Of a stretch of 64,000 nucleotides of DNA, positions 11,757 through 23,006 are shown in pieces. The translations under genes and the position numbers were made by a program. Location of the stretch: contig CM061224.1 in the NCBI GenBank assembly GCA_030844895.1, forward strand, positions 76,454,567 through 76,518,566. Reading direction: 5' to 3'. How positions within the stretch are numbered: position 1 is the stretch's first letter; every line of letters starts with the position of its first letter. The DNA comes from Ambrosia x helenae. Lineage: Eukaryota; Streptophyta; Magnoliopsida; Asterales; Asteraceae. The notes beneath the pieces are model-generated. The model was given only the letters and a program-made list of their open reading frames with translations, searched no databases and was not told the DNA's origin.

Positions 11757-11906
11757 GTTGTTTTATCTGATCAGAGGTTTGAAATAGATTTTTCAACCAA
11801 ACAGTGGTTGTTTTATCTGATCAGATGTTTGAAACAGATTTTTCAACTAACAGTGGAAAGAATGGATGAAACAGTGGTTGTTTTATCCTTAACAGATTTT
11901 TCAACC
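11757..11906. repeat. About 50-bp tandem repeat in RNase H/ORF X spacer
   Basis: Unit 1 (11757-11806, 50 bp) and unit 2 (11807-11855) are nearly identical. A shortened third unit follows at 11877-11906. Each starts GTTGTTTTATC and includes CAGATTTTTCAAC. A (TA)n tract lies beside them at 11727-11748. The repeats sit in the 543-bp noncoding gap between the RNase H stop and the ORF X start. Confidence 0.85.
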
Positions 11907-11980
11907 AAAATGCTATTTTCAAGGATGAATTTTGATTTTCTGAAACATTTTAATGTTTTTATTTAAAACATTTTTGTTGT

Positions 11981-12757
11981 TTAGTCCATGTTTAGCATAC
12001 CAATTCTAGAAATCAGATTTGTGAAGGTGGATATGTCTAAAGCCTTTGTCAACACATCTGCCAACTGATCCTCTGTTGGAACATGGTGCAGCGAAATCAA
12101 ACCTTTTTCATAGCTATCTCTGACAAAGTGATGTCTGATGTCTATGTGCTTTGTAGTTGAATGAGAGACTGGATTTTTGATGATATTTTCAGCAGCTTGA
12201 CTATCCAACATGAGTGGAGTCCTTAGTGCAGTTATCCCAAAATCCAGCAGTTGATTTTGAAGCCACATGAGTTGGGCTGTACAGCTTGCAGCAGCAATGT
12301 ATTCAGCCTCAGCTGTTGAAGTGGAAACAACTGCTTGCTTTTTGCTTTGCCATGAGACTAAGGCATTCCCTAGAAACTGGCACCCTCCTGATGTAGACTT
12401 CCTTGTGGTGTGGCAGCCAGCAAAATCACTATCTGAATAACCTGAAAGCTCAATGTTTCCATTAGCAGGATACCAGATACCAAGTGTGGGAGAACCTTTT
12501 AGGTATCTGAATATCCTTTTCACAGCAATAAGGTTTGACTTTCTAGGTGAAGCCTCGGATCTTGCACAAACACAAGTGGCAAACATAATTTCTGGCTTAG
12601 ATGCAGTTAAGTACAATAAAGACCCAATCATGCATCTGTAGTGTGTCTGGTCAACCAGTTCATCCTTATCATCAATAGTGAGTAGCTTAACTGTGCTCAT
12701 GGGTATACTACATGGCTTACAGTCATTCATCTCAAATCTGGTTAACAAATTTCTCAC
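11981..12757 (-). pseudogene. Copia G reverse transcriptase end and RNase H
   Basis: A 258-codon open frame covers the end of reverse transcriptase and all of RNase H. Copia hallmarks are HYRCMIGSLLYLTASKP, GYSDSDFAGC with the first RNase H acidic residue, KSTSGGCQFLG, STAEAEYIAAA with the catalytic Glu, and TTKHIDIRHHFVRD. The frame ends at LISRIGMLNMD, the usual copia pol terminus, followed by a stop at 11981. It is the best-preserved part of pol and joins the RT at its N-terminal side through a frameshift/stop region (12758-12850). In an intact element it is part of the single polyprotein. Confidence 0.92.
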
Positions 12758-12849
12758 ATATTTGTTTTGATGAATGAATATGCCATTTTGCAGCTACTTC
12801 ACATGGAGACCAAGGAAGCACTGAAGTTCACCCATAGCACTCATTTCAA

Positions 12850-13563
12850 ACTATGCTGTCATGAGTTCCCTAAACTTTTCACACATTTTGTTACATGTGG
12901 ACCCAAAAATGATGTCATGCACATATATTTGAACAATCATTAAGTCTTTCCCTCTCCATTTCAAAAATAAGGTTTTATCAATTTTACCTCTTGTGAAACC
13001 AATGGATAAGAGAAAAGTGGAAAGAGTTTCATACAAGGCCCTAGGTGCTTGTTTTAATCCATACAAAGCTTTGTTGAGCTTGTATACCGAATCAAGATGG
13101 AATGTGTCTTCAAACCCGGTGGTTGACATACATAGACTTCCACCTGACTTTTGCCATATAGGAATGCACATTTGATGTCCATCTGATACACCTTGATGCT
13201 GTGGTTGACAGCAAAGGTTAGGAAGAGTCTGATAGCTTCTAGCCTAGCTACAGGAGCAAAGGTTTCATCATAGTCTATCCCCTCTTCTTGTCTGAAGCCT
13301 TGAACCACAAGCCTGGCCTTATTCTTGACAACTATACCCCTTTCATCAGTTTTGTTTTTGAAGACCCACTTTGTGCCAATTGGACAAACGTCCTTTGGCA
13401 ATGGTACAAGTTCCCATACTTGTCTTTTAAACTGAAGGAGCTCTTCCTGCATGGCTTCTACCCAGCTGTTGTATTTTAGTGCCTCTTGGTACTTGATAGG
13501 TTGTGTGAGAGATAGAAAGCCTGCAAAAAGACAGATGTTTGAGGATTGGCTTCTTGTGAGCAC
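12850..13563 (-). pseudogene. Copia G reverse transcriptase
   Basis: Copia reverse transcriptase in two frames (13563-13054 and 13171-12851). Motifs include WELVPLPKDVCPIGTKWVFK, KARLVVQGFRQEEGIDYDETF, YQMDIKCAFLYG and KALYGLKQAPRA. The catalytic YVDD box reads YVHD in IVQIYVHDIIFGS, an Asp-to-His change that should abolish activity. A frameshift lies near 13110-13130. Together with the gag stops this makes G non-autonomous. Confidence 0.9.
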
Positions 13564-14890
13564 ACCCTCTCTGATGTTGCCAATGATTTGATCTGGTGGA
13601 TGAGCTCATAGGCAGATTAGATCTCCCTGATATGGTATAATAGCATTTTGAGGCGAAGGATGGAGGTTTGGTGACTCTGTTGATGTAACATCTGTTTGCA
13701 CTTCTGTAGTACCAACAGATGTTTGAAATGGAGGTGGGGGAATGGGTCCAAGTAGTGTGAAACTGGACTGACTTTTGTCAACAGAGCTTTGACTTCTGTC
13801 AACGGATGATTAAGCAGTGGATGAAATTGGTGAAGCAGTGGTTTGAGGGTAAGACTGGCCAACAGTGGCTGACTCAGCTGTGGCAGAGTTTTGACAGGTG
13901 TTTTGAATAACTGCTTCCCTGATACAGAATAGACTTTTTAGTGACTTGGAATCACAACATCTGTTCTGTAGTCTTGTTGTGGAGATTGTGGAATACATGT
14001 ATTGTTAGTTTTGACAGTAATATCTTCAAATTTGAATTTATCTAAATCAAACAACTCAGCAGGATTTGCTGGGATTTTTAAGGATGAAAGTTCATTGAAC
14101 TTTACATTCAGAGTTTCTTCTATTGTCTTGGTCCTTGTGTTAAACACTTTGTAGGCCTTGGCAGTAGAAGAATATCCCAGAAAATATCCACAATCTACTT
14201 TGGCTGCAAATTTTGAGATGGAATCTTTAAGATTTAAAATGAAACATGGGCAGCCAAAGATTTTGAAAAATGAGATTAGTGGTTTGATTTTGAATAAAAT
14301 TTCATAAGCAGTCTTTTGATGTCTTGGGTTGATTAAAACTCTATTTTGAACATAGCAAGCAGTGTTTACAGCTTCTGCCCAGAAGGACAGTGGCAAACAA
14401 GAATCTGCTAGCATAGTTCTTGCAGCCTCAATAAGAGTTATGTTTTCCTTTCAACAACCCCATTTTGTTATGGTGTTCTTGGAATGCTGTACTGCCTCAT
14501 AATCCCTTTTGACACACAGAAATCATCCAACTCCTTATTTTTAAACTCTGTTCCATTTTCACTTCTAAAGACTTTACTGGCAAGTCATATTGCTTTTCAA
14601 CTTTAGTGAGAAAGTCCTTCAAGATACTAGCAGTCTCATTCTTAGAGTGTAAAAAGTAAGTCCATGTAAACCTAGAAAAATCATCAACTATGACAAGACA
14701 AAATCTCTTTCTTCTTAGACTCATGATTTTAACTGGCCAAACAAGTCCATGTACAACAATTGTAGACATTGGCTTGTTTTGGACTCATCAATGGATTTGT
14801 AATATGTTTTATGTTGTTTCCCTTTTAAGCAGGAAACACAATGCTCATCACATTTAAATTCTTTTGATGGAAGGCCTCTGACAAGGCTTT
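13564..14890 (-). pseudogene. Copia G integrase core, C-terminus and linker
   Basis: The integrase core region includes GLVWPVKIMSLRRKRF and VDDFSRFTWTYFL near 14690, and LADSCLPLSFWAEAVNTACYVQNRV at 14400-14330. The part below 14414 reads through the C-terminal domain (FGCPCFILN, GYFLGYSSTAKAYKVFN). Frames change between 14497 and 14414 and near 13938. The linker to RT (13564-13937) is rich in short Thr/Ser/Val phrases coded by recurring words such as AACATCTGTTTG. Element I keeps a copy of this region at 28014-28627. Confidence 0.85.
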
Positions 14891-15430
14891 ATTTGGAGAG
14901 TGAGTTGATAGTTTGAAGGTTGGTGTGACCTAATCTCCTATGACACAATTCTGTCTCTTTTGTGGAGGCAGTAGAAAACAGACAGACATTTGCCATAGGA
15001 TTGTCCTTCAACATATCAACCACATACACATTGCCACTCCTATGAGCAACAAGTTGTGCTTTGCTCTCAGCAATGATGGTATCAATATTTTTCACCACTT
15101 GAGTTTTCCAGCCTGAATAGTCCCTGAACCCAATAATCTTACAAGTTTTCTTAGTGAAGAATGAGCCATAACCTTTGTCACTCATTTGTGATACACTAAG
15201 AAGATTAAATTTAAGATTATCAATAAGATTGACATTTTCAAACTTGAGTTTCCCAGCCTGAATAGTCCCTGAACCCAACACCTTACCTTTTGAATCATTA
15301 CCAAAGGATATATCACCCCCTCCATGAGCTAAGATGTCCAGAAGAAGGGCTCTACATCCTATCATGTGCCTGGAGCCTCCACTATCTACATACCATAGGC
15401 TATCTAAGCAAGCAGAAGCTCCCTGTTCAT
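14889..15430 (-). pseudogene. Copia G protease and GAG-preintegrase region
   Basis: The aspartic protease site reads YVDSGGSRHMIG near 15375-15410, where copia elements usually have DSGCS. It is followed by FNLLSVSQMSDKGY and, at the end, ELCHRRLGHTNLQTINSL, the HHCC-type GAG-preintegrase motif. A 36-nt duplication inside the domain is described separately. The 158-codon frame ends at 14889 in a stop. Gag lies upstream in another frame (15558 and up), separated by a stop-containing stretch. Confidence 0.85.
15098..15278 (-). repeat. 36-bp direct repeat read in two frames
   Basis: 15098-15133 and 15243-15278 are 36-bp direct repeats differing at one base. Both lie in the same protease open frame but in different phase. 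The right copy is read as GSGTIQAGKL and the left as GFRDYSGWKTQ. Confidence 0.9.
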
Positions 15431-15557
15431 CAGTAATGGATCAGTTTTGGTGAGTGTCCAAAGCCAAGTTGGCTTTGGATGGGTCCACAGACTTTTCAGC
15501 CTCAAGCTTAGGAAAGTGATCAGTGGTTTGAACTAGTTTTTGAGTCAAGTTCAACAA

Positions 15558-18164
15558 CTATTGCTGACCATTTGCTAGTGCTTGGATGTTAGCACTTGGT
15601 GCAACATATGTCTGATCACTTCCTGATAGATGATAGTAACCATAGGGATTTCTTTTCACTCTTGGTTTAGAAGGCCTCTTGGGTTCTTCATAAACATGTG
15701 ACAGATTATGACAAGGTGGTTGTCCATATCCTCTTGGGTACTTGTTGGTGGGTGGAACATCTGTTACTTGAACATCCCTGGAAGCAGATGTTTCCAAACT
15801 GTTGGTAACAAATGTTTGAACTGGAGTAAAAGTCTGTTTGGGTTTTCCTTTTGAAGTACTCACCACTTGACTTGTAAGAGTTTTAGCCTTGTACTCTTGT
15901 ATTTTGACATCAAAATTTTTGAGATACAGGCACTCTTTGGTTTTGTGATTCTTCTTACCACATATTGAGCATGTGGTCTTAGAATCACACAAACTTGTTC
16001 CTTTGTGGATATCATATGCTTTGAGAAGAAAACAGTTTTTAGTAACATGATTCTTCTTTTCACAGAAATCACAAAACAAGTGGACAGACTTTTTCTTTCT
16101 TTTTCCCTTTTTCAACCTTCTTTTCAACAGATGTTTGATCATCTGCTGGAGGGTCTATCAAGGTAATGACCTTGTCCTGTGGTGCTTTCTTACCATCAGG
16201 GGTTTTGAAGTCAACTGGTTTGAAGTTTTCAAGAGTACCACACTCATCAGACCAAGTAGGTTTAAATTCATATTTTTCAAGTTCAGTGAATGATGAGGAA
16301 CCTTCTGGTTTTTCAAGAACAATTTTCTTGCCATTAGGTTCAGTGATTTTAATATCTTGACCCTTCAAATTAGTTATTACTACCTCAACTAACTTTTGAT
16401 CCCTTTTGTCAGTGTTTTCAAAAGCTGGAGCAGTGGTTTCAAAACCAAAACCAAACTTCACATGACTTTTGGTTTGTTTGTTGAGGAGCATCTCAAAACC
16501 TTTCCGTGATTCCACCCATTTTTCACATTTAACTTGGGTGGCCTCAAGCTCCTTTTTACAACTATGATATTTAGTTATCATAGTTTGGAGCTGGTCTTTG
16601 GTTATAGTTGCTTCATGTTTTAAGCTGCTTATTTCAGATTCTTTTTCAGTCAATTTTGATTTTAACTCTTTAGAAAGTTTTTCAAATTGAACTTCATCAT
16701 CTAAACCTTTCTTCCTAAGGTTTTCATTCACCTCTTTAATGTTAGAAAATGCTATTACACATTTGTCTGAACACAAATCCTTTATAATTTGAGGAGATAC
16801 CTTAGCAGTAGCCATCAATGCACAATCACACTTGCACTCACAATCATCATATGCACCCTAGGGATCTGAGAGATTCACAACCTCTTCTTCAGATTTTGTG
16901 TCTGCAATTACTTCATCAACAATGTCATTAGTCATAACATCAGATTCAGTTACCACATCCTTAGATTCAACCTCTTCAACCATAGCCATGAAACAAAAAT
17001 TTTCTGGTTCATTTTTAGCTTTGGCTACAAGAGCAAAATTCTCATCTGATAGCTCATCTGGTAGACTGCTCCAATCAACAAAGCCTTGAGTGAAGAAACT
17101 CTGTTGACTGGTCTCTGCAGGGGTAGATGGTGGAACAACAGTCATTGGCATTTATGCCTGAGCAACAGGTGTTTGCACATAGTGGATCTGAGGAACAGTG
17201 GTTTGGACAAACTGGACAGGAACAGTGTTTGAGGACTGTGCAAAATGAGTAGTGTTTTGCACATTAGGTCCAGGGGTATTATGGGAAACATGATAAGTGT
17301 TGGTCTGTGGCCTTTGACTTGGATAGGTAATCATAGGTGTACCATGTTGACTCCTACATTCCCTAGCAAAATGATCAAGTCTATGACATTTATAACACTT
17401 GATCTTTGATTTATCGAACCCCACTTTTGACCTGCCAGTCAACCCTAGAAACCTTCTGCCAGTTTTCTTGTAAAAATTGTTAGTTCTTACACTGAGCAGG
17501 GCCACTTGGTGCATAATGTCCGTTTCTTCCAAATCATCAGGGTCAAAGTACTTTAAGTCATCATACTCAAAGGATATGTTATCAGATGCCTGGATATAGT
17601 GTTCCATTTATCTGGTAGTGATCTCAAAAACCTATGGTTCAAAGTTGAATATGGGTAAGTTAGACCCACTAGTTTTAGTTCACTAATGAGACAGTTAAAC
17701 CTCTCAAATTGTTGAGTTAATGACTCTCCCATTGCATGACTGAATGTTTCATATTGTTGGTTAAGTATTTCACGGTTGTTTTCAATAACCTCTTCAGTCC
17801 CACCAAATTGTTCTTTCAGTGCATCCCACAACTCCTTTGCACTGTTACAGTGTAACAGCCCAACATATATATCATTGGGTAGAGCCATGGCCACAATACT
17901 GAAGGCCTTGGCATCTAACTCAATTTTCTGAAAATCCTGGTCGGAGTAGTTTTCAAGTTTCTTAGGCTCTTGAACCTTGGGATCTTCAGTACTCGGCACC
18001 ATCGGAACATGTGGTCCGAAGATAACTGACTTCCAACACCCAGTGTTCTGTTGAGCTAGAACATGGCTCATCCGATGTTGCCAGATATTGTATTCAGATC
18101 TGACAAGCATCGGTGGCTTGTTTTTCGTGCCAGTGTTGTGTGGATCGTGATTGATTGAAGCCAT
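15558..18164 (-). pseudogene. Copia G gag
   Basis: A large gag starting MASINHDPHN at 18164. In order it has a UBN2/copia-gag-like region (PPMLVRSEYNIW to about residue 200), zinc knuckle CYKCHRLDHFAREC near 17390, a Gln/Thr/Val-rich linker, a coiled-coil-like segment (LSKELKSKLTEKESEISSLK), and two more CX2CX4HX4C knuckles (CDFCEKKNHVTKNC and CSICGKKNHKTKEC near 15950-16070). Against F it shows an internal deletion of about 290 bp near 17600, premature stops at about 17151 (CAA to TAA) and 16858 (TGG to TAG), and a frameshift near 16090. Three knuckles and the long linker exceed the usual copia gag but fit Sireviruses. Confidence 0.92.
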
Positions 18165-18313
18165 TCTCTGATTGTTTCACAAACAAAGTGTTTAAAAATG
18201 GTTGAAATGAAAATAAACTATTACTCTGTTTTCAATCCAACAAACAAACGATATCAATAATTGTGAGATGATATGTTTATATTAAATTGATTGGTTAGAC
18301 CGAATTTAATTGA

Positions 18314-18329
18314 CCAAGCTCTGATACCA
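18314..18329 (-). promoter_or_regulatory. Primer-binding site of copia G
   Basis: Minus-strand TGGTATCAGAGCTTGG, initiator-Met tRNA type, two bases from the 5' LTR. It fixes the orientation as minus. Confidence 0.9.
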
Positions 18330-18331
18330 AT

Positions 18332-19043
18332 TGTTAGGATCTGAGGTTGATTGTTTTGATTGTTTAGTAATAATAACAATGAATGAAATGAGTTATAAAT
18401 GGAAAGTGTAGCGAAATGATAAACTATTAATCAAAACAAGAGAATAAATGTTTTTCAATCGAATGCTTTCATAAACTTAAATGATTACAATCAATTGTAC
18501 AAGTACTCCCCCTCAGCCTGATCACTCAGTGATTGTTTGTCAAAGAGAATGTTTTGAGTGACAAATAGAACAGTACAAGCACTGTTCTATTAATAGACAA
18601 ATCTAAACCTCTGATGACCTAGGCTGACGTCACCTAAGACAGTGACCTCTAACAGAATAACAAACACAAAACATCTGTTGATTACAAACTACTGTTACAT
18701 AAGAAAACTCCGAAGGTAAACAGCTGATAGGAAAACTCTGATGGTCTTGAAACATCTGTTGGAGCCTAAGTGCTGTTGGCTCCAACAGACCTTTAGTCTT
18801 CAGTACTTTGGTCAGCAGTTGTTCTTCATCAGACCTTTGGTCAGCAGTTGTTCTTTAGCAGTTGTTATCCATCAGACCTTTGTAGCAGCAGTTATCACAG
18901 CAGTTGTTAGGGTACAGCAGATGTTAGGGTCAACAGTCTTTTGGGAGAAGTAACTTGTAAATGCTGTTATTGCTAAGGATCAATTGAGTAGTATATTTTG
19001 GCATTCCAATCATCTGTTCTTCTCCACGCTAGAAGACCTAACA
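18332..19043 (-). repeat. 5' LTR of copia G
   Basis: A 712-bp partner of the LTR at 6796-7507. It retains the palindrome TGACGTCA (18625-18632), which has decayed in the 3' LTR. Its TATA position reads CTATTAATAG (18588-18597) instead of CTATAAATAG. The right target duplication GGAGG follows at 19044. Confidence 0.93.
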
Positions 19044-19048
19044 GGAGG

Positions 19049-19508
19049 CTAGGACCAAAAATTGGAAGCATTAGGAGGTTCTAATTGTGGTTAATGAGAC
19101 ATTGTGGATTAGCAAGATAAAAGTTACTTGCCATAATAAGATAAATCATGATTTGAGGTGACTAATGAAGGTTTCCTTCCTGGATTATGGGGAGCGATTT
19201 TTGGAGGGTTTTGGTTATCTATTTGTGGAGGTTTATCCATTGATTTGATTAAGGACGGAGGTATGTATGGAATGAAATTAGTCTAGATGTTAGATTTCCT
19301 TCACTGTCATACTCATATATATATATATATATATGCATACATACATACACACATGTATGTAGGTTAGGATGGAGTTTTATATATCTTTAATTAATCACAT
19401 ATGCGTATTCTTAATATTCTATGTTTATTGAATATTTAGTTCTTGGTTATAGTGTTGCTCTCCATACATAAGCTAAACAAACACATATGTATGTTTATCT
19501 AGCCATTG
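19049..19508. other. Unrecognised intergenic DNA
   Basis: Continuation of the 5080-6790 block after the insertion of G. It contains a (TA)n tract at about 19314-19334 and the left target duplication (AGCCATTG, 19501-19508) of the hAT-like element. I see no gene. Confidence 0.6.
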
Positions 19509-20079
19509 CAATGTTGCAGAAGGCGCTAGGCGTTATGCGGACGGTGAGGTATAACCTAGGGACTAGTCGAACCCAGGCAAAATTAGGCTTTTTGGTATTT
19601 TTATACGTATTATATATATATACACACACATACAATATTAGGTGTTTTTTTTTGAAAATATATAAAATGAATTATATACTTATTATGTACAAATTTACTA
19701 GTTTAGGGATAAATTTAAAGTAATAAAGATAGAAAGGGGTTAAATGTTAAAATAACAAAAACTTATTAAAACCCAAAAAAACCCACTACATATATAAGCT
19801 GCCCCTTCTTATCAGACGCCTACTACACCAAGAAAACCCTAGCTCCAAATTTGCATCATGCGATTAGGTGGGTTCGATTTCTGGATAAAGGGACAAGAAT
19901 AAGTCCGACCTTTGTTTAAATCAAGGTAAGAATCTTCTTAAACTTCTGATTTTGACCATGTTTGACCCAAATTAGTACCGCCTAGGCCCGCCTAATGGCC
20001 AAAACACCTAGATCTCTGACTAGCCCCTTATTCTGATATGAATCCTCGACTAGCGCCTAGGCGGATTTTTACAACACTG
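19509..20079. mobile_element. Non-autonomous hAT-like element, 571 bp
   Basis: 8-bp duplications AGCCATTG flank it at 19501-19508 and 20080-20087. Its ends are imperfect inverted repeats: CAATGTTGCAGAAGGCGC on the left, and CAGTGTTGTAAAAATCCGCC reading in from the right. The 8-bp duplication and CA(G/A)TGTTG termini are hAT features. It encodes no transposase. GC-rich GCCTAGGCG words recur near both ends. The centre holds the promoter-like block at 19791-19930. Confidence 0.8.
19791..19930 (+). promoter_or_regulatory. Promoter-like block inside hAT-like element
   Basis: TATATAAG is at 19791-19798 and a telo-box AAACCCTA at 19834-19841. An ATG at 19858 opens a 14-codon frame ending at 19902. 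A good 5' splice site, CAAG/GTAAGA, follows at 19925/19926. TATA plus telo-box close to the start is typical of plant ribosomal-protein and translation genes. This may be a captured promoter and first noncoding exon. No downstream exon is seen. Confidence 0.4.
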
Positions 20080-22197
20080 AGCCATTGAATTCGATTTATT
20101 ATAGTCTATCAACGTTCATGGTCATGAGTTAATCGTGTGACATCAGTAACCTCTAAGGTCACCAATAGCATGAACGACCTTTTGCTAGGCTCTCGGATGA
20201 CTAGAATGTAAGGCTATGTCTAATGCAGGAACAAAATAGCACACGAAAAAAAATAAAGACTCGTCTATCAAGTGTACGGATTTGACTTGGAAAGTTAACA
20301 GGTGTCACAGGCAAGGCCAACTGTTTGACTCGTTCCCATTTTTATTTATATTTTGATTATGTGGCATGTTGACAATTTATAAGTAGAAATAACAAGACTT
20401 ATGCATCCGAGAACATTCCGCATTAGCAAAAGACTCGACTTACTTCTTGAGAAAAATCCTTCACAATGTAACATAGAGGCAAGGCCAACCACTGAGCACA
20501 AAAAGAAGGGCCTAGACATATATGAAAAAATCTGATAAAAAAGTAAACAACTTAAAAATCTTTTACGTGAAAGGAAAATTGATCCTTCTTCAACAATATA
20601 AACCTACTAGATCTTCACGTCTTCACACAAAAACATTAAAGAAAACAAAACGAGCATAATAAATGTTACATAATCATGTTACAAGCACCAAAACTACGAA
20701 TGCAATCGGTAGAAGAACCACTTATACAACTTTAATATATGTGAGCAAAATAATTCCAATACATTCAAGGCTGGTTGTGGGTGTTGAAGGGATTGAAGGT
20801 GTGGGAAGGTTGGAAGGGTGGGGGGGGGGATGAAGGTATGGTAAGCGACTATGCACATTTCACTTATCCATATCCTCCATGACGACTACAGAGAAACGAA
20901 AACCACATTCACCAAATGAGAGGAAAAACATATGGAACAGAACAACATAATAACAAAAACCACCTTTGAAGATTAAAGCATGTAAAAAAAACATACCAAG
21001 TGACTCAAGCATCTGGAACATCAATGTCACTGGGTTCGAATAGCCACCGCAATCACCACCACAATCATGGTTGTGTACTACTGAAAACCAACCACCGCCA
21101 CATGATTTCTCCTTTCCAACTTCCAACCGATCCATAGCCGTTGGGGACCTAAATTTGTTTTTGAAATTTTCCATAATGGGATATTGTAACGGTTCATGTG
21201 GCACCGATTTCTCCTAAACACTGTTACATAACATTCATGCAGTGAACATAACATTCGAACAAAAAATGAATCGGCAAAAATGAAGATCATGAAATTACAT
21301 AAAAATTGAAGAACCTAAAGCCCAATACACTGATACATAAAACTCATGTCTAACAGTTTCAAATACAACCGTTAACTATATACATGATTTATATTAGCTT
21401 TGGACTATAAAAGGATGTCCATGATACCAATGAGATTACCTAAAAAAATTCAAATAAAAGATGATGAATAAGTACCTGAAGAAGGTATATAACCAGGAAA
21501 GGAAAATAAACACTCCACATTATAGAAATAGAATAACAGTATAGCTAGCAATTATGAAGTCTAAAGTAGACAGGGAGATCTCCGAAGGAGATGAAGTGAA
21601 GGTAACAGATGAAAACGATTACATGGAATTAAACAAATGGTTAAAATCATTTAAACTTGTAAAAGGGGGTGATTTATTTTAAATACGGATTAAGGGTATG
21701 AACGGAATTAGGAGGGTAAGATAGGAATTAGATTTTAGTCCCATAAAGTTTTATAATTAATATTTAATTAACAAACTTTATATCCTATGTTTTTTATCAA
21801 ATAATAAACATAATGTTATTATTTAACACTTTAAATAATAAACACCATATGATATTAATCAATCTATAATTATCAAATAACGATTATTCAATAATACTTT
21901 AATAATAATAATAATATAATAATAATAATATCGTTTAACACTTTAAACGATCCAATTAATCAATCTGATTAATTAATTCACTTCCATACAATTGTTTCTC
22001 TAAATAATCAACACCGATTATTCGTAATAATCAATTAGATAAATATTTCACTAAATATGTATTTCTCAATCAAAGTTATTTGTGATTAATAACATTTAAC
22101 CATTAAATATTATTTCCGGGTTCGCAGTCCAAAGTGTAATTCTTTCGATCGTACTTTGATAGTTGCATTGTTAATCGATTTTTGGATACCATTTCCA
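20080..22197. other. AT-rich intergenic DNA, no gene recognised
   Basis: I looked for exons and repeats and found nothing convincing. A minus-strand open frame at 20860-21204 has no recognisable domain. From about 21720 the DNA is strongly AT-rich with ATAAT runs, up to an abrupt switch to copia integrase coding sequence near 22198. Confidence 0.5.
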
Positions 22198-23006
22198 ACA
22201 AAACCTATCCTATGATGCAATAGCTTGGATGATCTCTACCCTCTCACTATTGATTTGACCAAACATCTCCCAACTCACACCTCTTTTGCTATTATAACTC
22301 AAGACCGTTAGCATCAACACCTTGGGCACCTAGGAAACAATTTAATGCATTAATTAAAGTCGTCGTCTTTTATTAATTATGCTCAACCAATAAGTCACTT
22401 TGTTAGTCGTGTGTCTTGGGAAAAGTGTAAAACTTCCATTATGTGATACGTTGAATGTTACTCATTTACCGTTTGATATTATTCATAGTGATTTATGAAC
22501 CTCCGCGGTCTTAAGTACCAGCGGTCATCGTTACTACATTTTGTTTCTTGATGATTTTAGCGATTTCTATGGACTTACTCACTTACCACTAAATCTCAAG
22601 TTTACACCACTTTTACCCACTTCAATAACCTCATTAACACTCAATTTGAACAAAACTTAAACAATCCCAGTGTGCAAAGCCACCGAATATAAAAATAATA
22701 ATTTCATACAATTTTGCCTTCGCAATGGAATGCATTTTCACTTCTGTTGCCCTTACACTTCTTCCCAAAACGGTAAAGCAGAACGCAAAATCCACACTAT
22801 TAACAACAAGATTCGAACCCTTTAGCCCATGCCTCCCTACCCACTAACTTCTGGCATCATGCCTTTGAAGTGGCCATATACCTCCTCAACTTCCTACCAA
22901 AGAAATCCACAACTTTCTCACTCCCACCACCCTCTTATACAACTGCACCGCTACATACGAAGTACAAACACCTTCGTGTGTTTAGCTGCCTTTGCTATCC
23001 TATACT
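22198..23006 (+). pseudogene. Copia J GAG-preintegrase and integrase
   Basis: A second, more decayed Ty1/copia lineage, oriented plus. It starts abruptly in GAG-preintegrase (reads KPIL, CNSLDDLYPLT, then HQHLGHLG). It continues into integrase (YYILFLDDFSDFYG; HFHFCCPYTSSQNGKAERK with the catalytic Glu region; PLTSGIMPLKWPYTS). Many stops and frameshifts are present. Its 5' end and gag are gone. It is interrupted by solo LTR K after 23006 and resumes at 24232. Confidence 0.85.

Larger units (their letters stand above)
6796..19043 (-). mobile_element. Complete Sirevirus-like Ty1/copia element G
   Basis: A full-length 12,248-bp element bounded by identical 5-bp target duplications, GGAGG at 6791-6795 and 19044-19048. 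Both LTRs are exactly 712 bp and look about 97% identical. The order on the minus strand is LTR, tRNA-Met primer-binding site, gag, protease, integrase, reverse transcriptase, RNase H, a long extra coding region, polypurine tract and LTR, which is copia order. The large gag with several zinc knuckles, the PPT context (ATGATGCC-type codons next to an AAAGGGAGA tract) and the extra region after pol fit the Sirevirus (SIRE/Maximus) lineage. All coding parts carry stops or frameshifts, so it is not autonomous now. It is unusually long for copia because of the extra 3' region. Confidence 0.93.

Noticed and set aside
20860..21204. 114-codon minus-strand frame
   Set aside because: No recognisable domain, no support from a second exon, and poor composition; a possible exon relic but not supportable.
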